NCBI GenBank assembly: GCA_903929755.1
Contig: CAIYVZ010000034.1
Coordinates: 1 to 64,000 of the forward strand
Direction of reading: 5' to 3'
Source of the DNA: an uncultured Acidobacteriia bacterium
Lineage (GTDB): Bacteria > Acidobacteriota > Terriglobia > Bryobacterales > Bryobacteraceae
DNA length: 64,000 nucleotides
Shown: positions 1-7,331 of the stretch, piece after piece
How positions within the stretch are numbered: the first letter of the stretch is position 1
Layout of the letters: every line of letters starts with the position of its first letter
Made by a program: the position numbers and the translations under genes
Notes under the pieces: generated by a model
Database searches by the model: none
The model's input: the letters and a program-made list of their open reading frames with translations, nothing else
Told to the model about the DNA's origin: nothing

Positions 1-1018
1 AGGTGGCGTACTCGACCAGGAGTTCGTCCTTGTTGCGGCTGAGGATGATGCCGATGGGCGGGTTGTCGCCTTCGATGTTTTCCTCGTTGGGGAAGTAGCC
101 GAGGTAGAGGTTCATCTGGCCGATGTCGTGGTGCTGCACCTCGCCCAGCTTGAGGTCGATGAGCACGAAGCAGCGCAGGATGCGGTGGTAGAAGACCAGA
201 TCCACTCTGTAATGGGTGTTGTTGAGGCTCACCCGGTATTGCCTGCCGACGAAGGTGAAGCCTTTGCCGAGTTCCAGCAGGAAGGGCTGGAGGTGGTCGC
301 AGAGTCGGGTCTCCAGGTCCGTTTCCGAGACCTGGTATGGTTCCGGGATTTTCAGGAATTCGAAGACGTAAGGGTCGCGCAGAAGGTCGGTGGGATGTTC
401 GACCACCTGGCAGTGGGCCGCCAGCTTGAGGATGCGGGCCTTGTCTTTCGACGCAGCCAGGCGTAAGAACAGAGAGGACGTCTTCTGGCGTTTGAGTTCG
501 GGCACCGACCACTTTTCGGCAATTGCCTGCTTTTCGTAGAACCCGCGCTCGAGGTCGTCGTCGAGCTTGAGGAGTTCGAAATAGTGTGACCATGTCAATA
601 AGTGAGAAGGCTTCTCACTTATTGGGTAGCGAAGGTAGAACAGCCGCATGTATATGAGATTGCTGCGACTGAAGCCCTTGCCGTGGAGGCGTCCGAGGTC
701 GGTTGAAAGTTGGTTGAGGAGCGCTTTGCCGTATTCGGCACGGAGATTTCCGCCCTGCTCGAACTCTACGATATGCCGCCCGACCTGCCAGTAGGTTTCG
801 ACGAGCTGGGTGTTGACGGTCTGGACGGCCCGAACCCTGCCGTGGGTGTAGGTGTCGGAAATCTGGTCCAGCAGGTGCCGGTAGGCGTCGGCTTGCAGTT
901 CACCGGGTCGACGGGCAGCCCGCCAGACACGCGTATCCGGGGCCGGTTTTCCACGTTCCCCCGCAACCGGACAAAGTCCGGCCGAATGTTCTCCACGCGC
1001 CCCACAGCTGATTCTGGT
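1..1018 (-). CDS. YhcG/DUF1016-family PDDEXK nuclease (partial, start not visible)
   Basis: The minus-strand frame stays open from a stop at 1019-1021 to the window edge, so the C-terminus is missing. It shows the DUF1016 N-terminal signature VNTQLVETYWQVGRHIVEFE followed by LSTDLGRLHGKGFSRSNL, then the PDDEXK nuclease half with YRVDLVFYHRILRCFVLIDL and FPNEENIEGDNPPIGIIL. Members are DUF1016/YhcG proteins with a restriction-type nuclease fold, often found in defence or mobile islands. Homology begins about codon 40 of the frame, and there is no in-frame ATG, GTG or TTG between the upstream stop and that point; the first ATG (647-649) lies inside the conserved domain. The start is therefore non-canonical, or the 5' end has been altered. 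The family assignment is secure and the gene boundary is not. Confidence 0.8.
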
Positions 1019-1242
1019 TTACCAGCGCGGGCAGGGAAGATGCCTCGCTGGCGGGCGCGAGGAAATCGGCTAACTGAAATCCTGTCAATCGCATGGAGGG
1101 AAGACAATATCTCGAAATCGCTCGTGCCCGCCGCCGGGCGACGTACGCAACGCTGTTCCCACTTTTTCCCCCGACAATTCAGTTGGGCACCTCATGAAAC
1201 GACAAAATGGTATTGCCTGTGGGAAATGCCATGCTAAGTGGT

Positions 1243-1503
1243 ATGACGCTGCGAATGGACAAAGCTGGCCGGGTGGTCCTCCCCAAACCGCTTCGGGACC
1301 GTCTCGGTCTCCACGAAGGCAGCGCCCTCGAATTGAGAGAGGCCCCGGACGGTCTTTTCCTCAAGGCCGAAGTCCAGCGCTCCCCTCTTGTCCGTAGTGG
1401 CCGCTTCCTCGTTCACACCGGAGATCTCCCTCGGGGCTACGATATCCTGCGCGCTCTCGACGACGAACGCGAAGATCGCGACCGCAAGTTAGCAGGTTTC
1501 TGA
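1243..1503 (+). CDS. AbrB/MazE-type antitoxin
   Basis: 86-residue protein whose first 45 residues form a SpoVT-AbrB swapped-hairpin DNA-binding domain (MTLRMDKAGRVVLPKPLRDR). The C-terminal half is charged and would bind the toxin. I chose the ATG at 1243 because the AbrB domain begins there; an ATG at 1207 would add 12 unrelated residues. The gene ends 7 nt before a PIN-domain toxin, the usual antitoxin-first VapBC layout. By analogy the pair would repress its own promoter, but no clear operator is visible. Confidence 0.88.
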   Translation: MTLRMDKAGRVVLPKPLRDRLGLHEGSALELREAPDGLFLKAEVQRSPLVRSGRFLVHTGDLPRGYDILRALDDEREDRDRKLAGF

Positions 1504-1510
1504 ACGCCGC

Positions 1511-1948
1511 ATGAACTGGTACTTCGACACTTCTGTCCTGATCGCTGCTGCGGTCGCGAAACACCCCCATCACGTCCCGGCCGCCGCAATGCTTGAGGAA
1601 CTCGCCATCGGTCCGCACCAGGGCTTTCTCAGCACCCACGGTTTGGCCGAAGTCTACTCCGTCCTCACCCGACTCCCTCTTACTCCCCGCATCCACCCCA
1701 GTGAAGCCCATCGCATCATCGAAGATCAAATCCTCCCCCTCTTCGAACTCGTCACGCTGGACGCGGAGCAATACAAACGCGTCGTCCGCCGGGCTGCGAC
1801 CGAGGGCTGGATCGGTGGACGCATTCATGACGCCGTCCAGCTCCAGTGCGCCGTTCAGACCAACTGCGACCGCGTGTACACCTTCAATCTCGTCGACTTC
1901 CGAGCCCTCGCTCCACCGGAACTCACCTCCAGAATCGTTTCGCCGTAA
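1511..1948 (+). CDS. vapC: PIN-domain toxin (VapC family)
   Basis: 145-residue PIN domain. The expected acidic metal-binding residues are present: D6 in YFDTSVL, E47 in LAEVYS, D107 in GRIHDAVQ and N126/D129 in TFNLVDF. VapC toxins are Mg-dependent endoribonucleases that cleave tRNA or rRNA loops and are held inactive by the partner antitoxin. Length and motif spacing are normal, so it looks functional, and the AbrB-type antitoxin lies 7 nt upstream. Confidence 0.9.
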   Translation: MNWYFDTSVLIAAAVAKHPHHVPAAAMLEELAIGPHQGFLSTHGLAEVYSVLTRLPLTPRIHPSEAHRIIEDQILPLFELVTLDAEQYKRVVRRAATEGWIGGRIHDAVQLQCAVQTNCDRVYTFNLVDFRALAPPELTSRIVSP

Positions 1949-2040
1949 ACCGTCTGTTTGAGGGAGCGCAACTCCGCGCTGCCCCCGCCCACGCGCATGC
2001 TGGACCGCCGCACTGTGTGTTTGCCGGGATCGATGCGTGA

Positions 2041-2194
2041 GATGATCTTACCGAGGTCTTACTATGGAAACCACGCGGCTCTCCACGCGGGGGGGCGGCA
2101 GCGACATGAAAGCGGTCGATACTAATATCCTGGTGCGGGTGCTGACGGCGGATGATGCCCGGGCAGTTGGCGGCGGCGCAGGCGGTTTTCCGGG
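2041..2194 (+). pseudogene. Remnant of a VapBC module: antitoxin tail and frameshifted PIN N-terminus
   Basis: The frame 2041-2109 encodes a 22-residue tail resembling the C-terminus of an antitoxin (DDLTEVLLWKPRG). Its TGA overlaps an ATG at 2106 as ATGA, the layout of an intact VapBC pair. From 2106 the sequence starts like a PIN toxin (MKAVDTNILVRVLTADD), then must shift frame near 2156 to continue as PGQLAAAQAVFR. Similarity stops about 2194, where a fragment of a different toxin begins. No functional product is expected. Confidence 0.65.
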
Positions 2195-2296
2195 TACGTC
2201 CTGCACACTTTTCAAAAGAAAACTCAGGCCACTGCGAAAAAAGATATCGACACAGCCAAAAGTCGCTTTGCACAATTATCGAGAGCTGAGAAATGA
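2195..2296 (+). pseudogene. C-terminal fragment of a HigB/RelE-type toxin (phage Gp49-like)
   Basis: Thirty-three codons in one frame end at a TGA (2294-2296) that overlaps the ATG of the downstream XRE antitoxin (2293). The segment YVLHTFQKKTQATAKKDID matches the C-terminal end typical of HigB-type toxins: FxKK followed by a run of basic and polar residues. The first two thirds of the toxin, including most of the RelE fold, are missing and are replaced by the VapC fragment just upstream. The join therefore looks like a deletion that fused two TA loci. Confidence 0.6.
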
Positions 2297-2574
2297 ACAA
2301 GCTGGCAACCTATGCCAGTGTTTGGGATGCCGTGGCGGACACGCCCGGACAGGCGGCGAACCTGCGGGCGAGGGCCGAACTGATGCAGCAGGTCGCGAGG
2401 TTTATAAATGAGCAGGACTGGACACAGGCACAGGCTGCCGGTCACTGCGGGGTGACGCAACCGCGAATCAACGATTTGCTCCGTGGCCGGGTTTCGCGCT
2501 TTTCCCTGGATGCTTTGGTGAATATTTCCACGGCGCTGGGACGACGGGTGCGGATGGAGCTGGAGGCCGCCTGA
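2293..2574 (+). CDS. higA: XRE-family antitoxin (HigA-like)
   Basis: 93-residue protein with a C-terminal helix-turn-helix (about residues 42-78: TQAQAAGHCGVTQPRINDLL). This is the COG5606-type arrangement of HigA antitoxins encoded after their toxin. Its ATG overlaps the TGA of the HigB-like remnant upstream, so an intact higBA operon once stood here. With the toxin reduced to a fragment it is an orphan: it could still bind DNA or neutralise a related toxin elsewhere. Length and motif are normal. Confidence 0.85.
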   Translation: MNKLATYASVWDAVADTPGQAANLRARAELMQQVARFINEQDWTQAQAAGHCGVTQPRINDLLRGRVSRFSLDALVNISTALGRRVRMELEAA

Positions 2575-2644
2575 ACGGCGGGCCCCATCAAGGCTGCTGC
2601 TTCCGGCCCCCTGCCTTGTACGGAATGAAGACCGGGGGGCTCAA

Positions 2645-2700
2645 TTGTACAAAGACTTCAAGGACGTGTTGTCGTGCTTCAACGCCCGCGGCGTTAAGTG
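2645..2700 (+). pseudogene. Possible N-terminal scrap of an AbiEii-like nucleotidyltransferase
   Basis: A TTG-started frame reads YKDFKDVLSCFNARGVK, the opening helix seen in small nucleotidyltransferases that then continue to a GG(Y/W)A motif. Here the similarity stops after about 18 codons. Only this short stretch supports the call. Confidence 0.3.
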
Positions 2701-2733
2701 CCGCCCTAACGGGAAGCTGCGCTGTTGGCGCAA

Positions 2734-3228
2734 CTACACTTCAGGGGCCGAATCGTTTTCGGCGTCCAGCAGGCTTTCCAGTTCCGGCAGGACCAGCAGG
2801 TCTTTGGGGCGCCCGGCGGCGCGTTTGGCTTTGATCAGGCTGGGCAGGTCGAGCGTCCATACCTCTCGGTCGAAGGCTGGCAGCCGCACACAGCCTGCTT
2901 TGAGTTCATCCCACCCTCCGAGTCCCGCGACTTCGGCGAGGAGGTCGATTCGGCCGAGATCCGTGTCCAGAGTGAAGACGGTACCGCTGTGGAGGGTCCG
3001 TTCATCCCAAACGAAAGGGAGTTCGGGTGGGAAGTTCGCGGGCCGGGGATGGTAAGGCGCCAGCGCCAGAGCCAGCCGCCGAAGATTGGACGGGGTGCGG
3101 GAGTAGCACAGGTCGAGATCGTTGGTGAGGTGCGCACTGCCGTGCATTATGGCCGACCATCCGCCGATGATGGCGAACTCGACCTCGGCGTCGGTTAGGA
3201 TCTGAACGGCCTGAACGAAATTCATCAT
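2734..3228 (-). CDS. Nucleotidyltransferase-fold protein
   Basis: 164 residues with the pol-beta-type nucleotidyltransferase core: IGGWSAIMHG (residues 21-30) followed by TNDLDLCYS with D37 and D39 as the metal-binding pair. Proteins of this size and motif belong to the AbiEii/DUF6036-like group, often one half of TA or abortive-infection modules that transfer a nucleotide to tRNA or to the partner. Its ATG overlaps the stop of the upstream 66-residue gene by 4 nt (ATGA), implying coupled translation. The target is unknown. Confidence 0.8.
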   Translation of the reverse strand: MMNFVQAVQILTDAEVEFAIIGGWSAIMHGSAHLTNDLDLCYSRTPSNLRRLALALAPYHPRPANFPPELPFVWDERTLHSGTVFTLDTDLGRIDLLAEVAGLGGWDELKAGCVRLPAFDREVWTLDLPSLIKAKRAAGRPKDLLVLPELESLLDAENDSAPEV

Positions 3229-3425
3229 TTCCGGCGTCGCGCGATGCCGCGCAGTTTTTCGGCGGCGATGCAGGCGGCATGCATTTGGCTTACTCGCTCG
3301 GCGGGGGTGAGGCGGAGATTCGCGATCAGAAGGTTGAGGTCGATGCCGAAATCCCGGGCTGCGGCGATCCGGCTGCCGGGCAAGGGATGGCGAAGCCGCT
3401 CGATACTTCTCTCCAGTCGATCCAC
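3225..3425 (-). CDS. Small conserved helical protein upstream of a nucleotidyltransferase
   Basis: 66 residues, basic (MDRLERSIERLRHP, ending LRGIARRRK) and predicted mostly alpha-helical. No DNA-binding or enzyme motif is recognised. Its stop overlaps the start of the nucleotidyltransferase, so the two form a bicistron. By layout it is a candidate antitoxin or regulatory partner, an inference from position and size only. Confidence 0.7.
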   Translation of the reverse strand: MDRLERSIERLRHPLPGSRIAAARDFGIDLNLLIANLRLTPAERVSQMHAACIAAEKLRGIARRRK

Positions 3426-3697
3426 ACTCCTATTTTAGCGCTTCGTCCCTGGGGGGGGGGCGGAGTCGAAAGTGGCGGCGCGGGTGATGACTGGCGTGGC
3501 GTGCTGACGGGTGCGGTGGTTCGCCAGCGGTCGTTCGCGGGAATCGGTTTGCCTTGCGAGCATGAGCTCCAGCTACTCAGTACCGTGCAGCGGTCCAGCA
3601 TGCGCATGCAGGGATCTCTCAAGGACGCGAGTGTCCGAGATGAGTCCGCGACGTCCATTGCCCATCGACAGACGCGGAGAGTGCGTTGCGTCGAGGA
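3426..3697. other. Non-coding gap
   Basis: No convincing gene. It begins with a run of ten G near 3451. The stretch 3462-3495 (cggagtcgaaagtggcggcg...) is loosely similar to 5202-5235, so the relic repeat described for 3698-3936 and 5284-5926 may extend into it. Confidence 0.4.
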
Positions 3698-3936
3698 TCA
3701 AGCCCAGTCCTCAGCTTCGAGTTGGCCGAATTCTCCATGGAGCAGCTTGTTTATTCCGTACCGTTTCCTTGTGGAGACCCGCCAGTTCGCCGGCGCATTC
3801 CAGCCAGGGCCTGTCCGGGCGCTGGTGGCCAGGTGTCAGCTTCTCCGGGACCTCCAGCTTTATGTCCCCATGGTTTGGCGGACTTCAGCGTGCTGGGCGC
3901 GGTTGCTGGCCCTCCTGAAATATCGCCGAGTCGCGA
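3698..3936. pseudogene. Decayed copy of the 56-residue ORF plus a GNAT scrap
   Basis: Imperfect duplicate of 5284-5454 and beyond. On the minus strand it keeps most of the small ORF (PDRPWLECAGELAGLHKETV) up to a stop at 3698-3700. It has one extra base near 3760 that breaks the frame, and the in-phase ATG (3871) is followed at once by a stop. Just beyond, on the plus strand, short pieces (ctttatgtccccatggt; gctgggcgcggttgctgg) match the inside of the GNAT gene at 5510-5635 with the intervening sequence deleted. Confidence 0.6.
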
Positions 3937-4164
3937 TCAGACACTTACGACGGTGGCCTCGCGGCCAGACGCCGCAATCAGGCGTTCGATATCGCTGGTG
4001 TCACCCGTCAGGATTGCGGCGCGATTGCGCAATGCGACTACCACCAGCGCCGGAACCAGCGGAATGAGTCCAAGCTCCAGACGCGCCTTGTGCTCCGCCC
4101 ACGCCCGCCGTACATTTCTGTCTGCCGCTACAAGAACGGCGGCATCATATACGAAGTTATTCAC
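3937..4164 (-). CDS. PIN-domain toxin with an apparent internal deletion
   Basis: 75 residues from a GTG start that overlaps the stop of the antitoxin upstream (GTGA). The N-terminus (FVYDAAVLVAADRNVRRAWA) and C-terminus (VVVALRNRAAILTGDTSDIE) are those of a PIN toxin normally about 130 residues long. The middle 50-60 residues, which carry the second and third acidic active-site residues, are missing, yet the frame is kept. An active nuclease is unlikely. The product could be a dead remnant or a non-catalytic binder of its antitoxin. Confidence 0.65.
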   Translation of the reverse strand: MNNFVYDAAVLVAADRNVRRAWAEHKARLELGLIPLVPALVVVALRNRAAILTGDTSDIERLIAASGREATVVSV

Positions 4165-4427
4165 GTCCGTTGAACGACGGGCTGCGCGAGTTGTTCCCGC
4201 ACATTCTGCCGAGCCTCGTCCATTTCCTGTTGGGTCAAAGGCCCGTGCTGTTGTTCCCACATGGCGACGGCATCAAGGTCAAGTCGCCGCCTCAGCGCTT
4301 CACGGGTAGCCATCGTCATCCAAGCCGAGACGCTAACACCGTCACGACTGGCTGCCGCGAGTATATGGCTGTGGATTTCCGGGGTTACAGTGATGGCGAG
4401 CTTGGGTGAAGGGTCGCCGCGTGGCAT
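4161..4427 (-). CDS. Antitoxin, ribbon-helix-helix type
   Basis: 88 residues. The N-terminal half (KLAITVTPEIHSHILAAASR, then VSVSAWMTMATREAL) fits a beta strand followed by two helices, as in RHH repressors; the C-terminal half is acidic and polar and would bind a toxin. It sits directly before a PIN toxin with a 4-nt overlap, the usual VapBC order. A perfect 7-bp inverted repeat lies 9 nt upstream of its ATG and is a likely autoregulatory operator. Confidence 0.78.
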   Translation of the reverse strand: MPRGDPSPKLAITVTPEIHSHILAAASRDGVSVSAWMTMATREALRRRLDLDAVAMWEQQHGPLTQQEMDEARQNVREQLAQPVVQRT

Positions 4428-4435
4428 TTCGCTAA

Positions 4436-4457
4436 GTATCCTACCGCAGGAGGATAC
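4436..4457. promoter_or_regulatory. Inverted repeat upstream of the antitoxin (candidate operator)
   Basis: GTATCCT, 8 nt, AGGATAC: a perfect 7-bp inverted repeat 9 nt upstream of the antitoxin start. Position and symmetry suit binding by a dimeric RHH antitoxin. The protein-site link is inferred. Confidence 0.5.
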
Positions 4458-4576
4458 CGCGTTCGCGCTGAAGCTAAGGCAGGGCGGAAAGGCTTCTTAG
4501 GCAATATCCTGAGGGGCTGCACCCGCCTGTCGATAGGTCCCGGACCTGGGCACATTGGGTGGGTGTTCCCGGTTTA

Positions 4577-4888
4577 CTACTGAAGTAAACGGGAGCGTGA
4601 CTTCCAATAGCCCGGGCGGCGCCGGGCGTGGGCTACTGCCATGATTTCCAGAACGGGTCCGCGTTCGCGAAAGATGACCGAGTACGGAAACCGCCTCAGG
4701 ACGTAGCGGCGATGTTCCGAATCGATCATGGGCCAAAGTGTGGGGCCGACGGTGATCCATTTCATGGCTGCTGCCAGTTCTTCTCGGAAGCGGGTGGCTA
4801 TGGCGAGGTTTCGTCGGGCATACCATTCCACGGCGGCGAGAGCCTCGGCTTCGGCCTCGGGATGGAACGCTAAAGGCCTATCGCCCAC
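4577..4888 (-). CDS. RelE/ParE-family toxin
   Basis: 103-residue protein of the ParE/RelE fold. It opens with LAFHPEAEAEALAAVEWYA and ends with PYSVIFRERGPVLEIMAVAH plus RRRPGYW, the typical beta-sheet and C-terminal basic motif. ParE-type members poison gyrase and RelE-type members cut mRNA in the ribosome; sequence alone does not say which. It overlaps the end of the antitoxin gene by 11 nt. No damage is visible. Confidence 0.88.
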   Translation of the reverse strand: MGDRPLAFHPEAEAEALAAVEWYARRNLAIATRFREELAAAMKWITVGPTLWPMIDSEHRRYVLRRFPYSVIFRERGPVLEIMAVAHARRRPGYWKSRSRLLQ

Positions 4889-5117
4889 GCGTCAGGATGG
4901 CTCGAAGTTTGGCATCCACTTCGGCCCACGGGACAGCGCTGACTGCACCGCTGTTTAACTCCGCGGCCCGGCGCTGGACTTCATTCAGCCAGGCGGGCTC
5001 GACCGCTTCTTCTGTGTCGGGGTCCAGGCTATTGAGCAGGGCTCCGGCTAACGAAGCGCGAACATCATCCGGGAGGGCGAGTGCCTCTTCAATTACGCTG
5101 GCGGCGTCACGAACCAT
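4878..5117 (-). CDS. Addiction-module antitoxin (RelB/StbD-like helper family)
   Basis: 79 residues matching the putative addiction-module component family: SVIEEALALPDDVRASLAGA, then PAWLNEVQRRAAELNSGAVS and VPWAEVDAKLRA. I chose the ATG at 5117 because family homology begins there; the frame is open further upstream. TATAAT lies 7-12 nt upstream of the ATG (minus strand, 5124-5129), so the transcript may be nearly leaderless. The RelE/ParE toxin follows with an 11-nt overlap. Confidence 0.85.
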   Translation of the reverse strand: MVRDAASVIEEALALPDDVRASLAGALLNSLDPDTEEAVEPAWLNEVQRRAAELNSGAVSAVPWAEVDAKLRAILTRGR

Positions 5118-5283
5118 GACCAGATTATACCGTTTTCCTGAAATCCGGTCTTGCCGCTTTCCGTATATGGTAGCTACCAGGTACGGCGGTTTAGTCCGGG
5201 GACGGACTCGAAGGTGGGCGTCGCGGGTGAGTTCCAGCCGAATCGCTGGGTAGTAGCGGGTAGTTTCGACTGGCGTCGGGGAT

Positions 5284-5454
5284 TTAAGTCCCGTCCTCGC
5301 CTTCGAGTTGGCCGAATTCTCCATGGAGCAGCTTGTTGATTCGTACCGTTTCCTTATGGAGATGCGCCAGTTCGCCGGCGCATTCCAGCCAGGGCCTGTC
5401 CGGGCGCAGATGGCCAGGGTTCAGCTTCTCCGGACTCTCCACCTTCGTCTTCAT
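5284..5454 (-). CDS. Small uncharacterised protein (56 residues)
   Basis: An intact 57-codon frame, ATG to TAA, encoding a charged helical peptide (PDRPWLECAGELAHLHKETV, ending GQLEGEDGT). A second damaged copy stands at 3698-3871 on the same strand. Most differences between the copies leave the peptide similar, which argues that it was a real gene. It lies between the TA pair and a broken acetyltransferase gene. I do not recognise the family; association with accessory islands is the only clue. Confidence 0.6.
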   Translation of the reverse strand: MKTKVESPEKLNPGHLRPDRPWLECAGELAHLHKETVRINKLLHGEFGQLEGEDGT

Positions 5455-5468
5455 GATTCTATGTTCCG

Positions 5469-5926
5469 ATGCCCCACAATATTCCCATTCTCGAGACCGA
5501 ACGTCTGCGTTTACGTCCCCACGGTGTTTCGGGCTTCCGTGAGCTTGCGGCGATGTGGGCGGATTCGGCGGTGACTCGTTATATTGGCGGGCGGCCTCTT
5601 TCTTCGGAAGACTGCTGGGCTCGGTTGCTGCGCTATGCGGGGCACTGGCAATTGCTCGGCTTTGGCTACTGGGTTGTGGCTCGGCATGCTCAGGGCCAGG
5701 GGTACGCTACAGAAGCCGGTCGCGCGGCGCTTGATTGGGGTGATGGGCACTTCGGGCCGCGCGATAGCTCTTGATGAAAACGCGCACAACGGCTCGCCGG
5801 CCTGTGCGCTTTTGTCTGATTCACCCCGACAACAGCGCTTCGATTCGGGTGGCTTTGAAGGGCGGGTACCGCCAGCTACAGCGGTCCACTTACAAGGGGC
5901 AGCCCACGGTCATCTTTGTTCGTTGA
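5469..5926 (+). pseudogene. GNAT N-acetyltransferase, internally deleted and frameshifted
   Basis: The 5' part encodes a normal GNAT opening (IPILETERLRLRPHGVSG, ADSAVTRYIGGRPLS, GHWQLLGFGYWVV). It then jumps to ARHAQGQGYATEAGRAALDW, skipping the central strands, and a stop occurs at about 5774. The family's C-terminal end (CLIHPDNSASIRVALKGGY, QPTVIFVR) continues in another frame from about 5810 to a TGA at 5924-5926. At least one deletion and one frameshift separate the pieces. RimJ/RimL-like acetyltransferases normally have about 175 residues. Confidence 0.75.
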
Positions 5927-5941
5927 GCTGCGTTCGCTGAG

Positions 5942-7243
5942 CTATTTCTTTGGATCGACGAGCGCCCCGTAGACCGGGCCTCGGCTGCGGAAGGCCATGG
6001 GCGGCTGGCCGTTGCCGTACATGCGCTGCGTCATCCCGATGAAGATCAGGTCGTTGGCGGGATCGATCCAGAACCAGGTGTCGGCGGCTCCTTCCCAGTA
6101 ATAGGTTCCCTTGCCAACCACTTCATCGGCGGTCTGCGGGTCGGTGAAAACGGCAAAGTCGTAGCCCCAGCCATGTCCGGGGCGCATTGTGTTTTTGCCG
6201 ATGGAGAATTCGCCGGTCAGGAGTCGCGGGGCGAGATGGTTGGCCGTCATCAGGTCCACTGTGGCGGGGGCGAGGATTCTGGCACCGTCGAGGGTGCCGT
6301 GGTTGAGGAGCATCTGGGCAAAGCGTGCGTAGTCGCGCGCGGTTCCAACGAGGCCGCCACCTCCGGAGGGGGCTCCGGGCTGGCTGGCGTAGTCGGGCTG
6401 GGCGCTCTTGGATGGGGGTGAGGTGACAAGTTCGCCGTTCGGGCCCCCGGAATAGAGGGCGGCAAATCGCGACCGCTTCTGTTGGGGAACGAAGAAGCCG
6501 GTATCGGGCATCTTGAGGGGATGGAAGATGCGCTGGTCCATGAAATCGGGCAGGGACTTGCCGGTCAGCTTTTCCACGATGTAGCCCTGAATGTCCATGG
6601 AGACGCTGTAGACCCATTTTGTGCCGGGCTGGTAGAGCAGCGGGATGGTGGCGAGTCGGCGCATCATGTCGTGGAGGTCGGGAGCGCCGAGGACAGCGCC
6701 GCTCGTGTAGAGTTTGTCGACAGGGGAATCGCCGAACAGACCGTAAGTGAAGCCGGCGGTGTGGGTCATCAGCTCGGCCATGGTGGGGGCATGGGCGGGG
6801 GCTTCGGTGATGATTTTGCCTGTGGCGTCGACGCCTTTGAAGACTTTGAGGTTGGCGAATTCCGGGATGAACTTTGAGATCGGGTCGGTGGGGTGCCACT
6901 TGCCTTCTTCGTAGAGGATCATCATGGCAACACCGGTGACGGGCTTGGTCATGGAATAGATGCGAAAGATGGTGTCGGTCGTCATCGGCCTGCCGGAGGC
7001 CAGGTCGCTGACGCCGTAAGCGCGCTCATCCACTACGGCGCCATGCCGCATCAGGAGGGTAACGATGCCCGGGAGGGCTTTGTCATCGATTTCGCGCTGC
7101 ATGGCCGCATGCAGGTTTTTGAGACGGGGGGAAGAGAAACCCAGCGATTCGGGCTTCGGCGCCGCCACTTGGGCAACTGCGACGGACGGCGCACAGACCA
7201 GAGCGAGAAAGATAAGCGAGGAGAGAAGGCGGCGCATAAACAT
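5942..7243 (-). CDS. Exported serine hydrolase, beta-lactamase class C / esterase-like
   Basis: 433 residues with a Sec signal peptide (cleavage near AVAQ, residue 25). The penicillin-binding-protein fold is shown by SMTK (S97 nucleophile, K100), WVYSVSMDIQGYIVE (Y212 of the YxN/YS motif) and the late GHGWGYDF box. Members of COG1680 hydrolyse esters, D-amino peptides or beta-lactams; the Y-S rather than Y-x-N motif points to an esterase or peptidase more than a true AmpC. It faces the TonB receptor gene across an 88-bp divergent promoter region that contains a palindrome 5 nt from its ATG. Confidence 0.85.
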   Translation of the reverse strand: MFMRRLLSSLIFLALVCAPSVAVAQVAAPKPESLGFSSPRLKNLHAAMQREIDDKALPGIVTLLMRHGAVVDERAYGVSDLASGRPMTTDTIFRIYSMTKPVTGVAMMILYEEGKWHPTDPISKFIPEFANLKVFKGVDATGKIITEAPAHAPTMAELMTHTAGFTYGLFGDSPVDKLYTSGAVLGAPDLHDMMRRLATIPLLYQPGTKWVYSVSMDIQGYIVEKLTGKSLPDFMDQRIFHPLKMPDTGFFVPQQKRSRFAALYSGGPNGELVTSPPSKSAQPDYASQPGAPSGGGGLVGTARDYARFAQMLLNHGTLDGARILAPATVDLMTANHLAPRLLTGEFSIGKNTMRPGHGWGYDFAVFTDPQTADEVVGKGTYYWEGAADTWFWIDPANDLIFIGMTQRMYGNGQPPMAFRSRGPVYGALVDPKK

Positions 7244-7247
7244 AAAG

Positions 7248-7260
7248 GTGTAGTCTACAC
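7248..7260. promoter_or_regulatory. Palindrome GTGTAG-T-CTACAC
   Basis: Perfect 6-bp arms around one base, 5 nt upstream of the serine hydrolase start and in the divergent promoter region shared with the TonB receptor. The TGTAG/CTACA half-sites recall BlaI/MecI-type operators. No blaI gene is in this window, so that link is a guess. Confidence 0.4.
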
Positions 7261-7331
7261 GGAAGACGTAAACGCTAAATCACGCTCGGCCTGCGGATGT
7301 TATAGGATATTCATCAACAGGTCTGACAAGT

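Noticed and set aside
128-466. Plus-strand ORF at the left edge
   Set aside because: It is the antisense shadow of the PDDEXK nuclease, whose family motifs are clear on the minus strand.
923-940. Short similarity between 923-940 (cgccagacacgcgtatcc) and 18836-18853 (cgccagacaagcgtatcc)
   Set aside because: Only 18 bp, two copies and no further structure; may be chance.
1-6000. Insertion sequence or prophage as the cause of the decayed island
   Set aside because: No transposase, integrase, terminal inverted repeats or phage genes are visible; deletions and cassette-like duplication explain the pattern.
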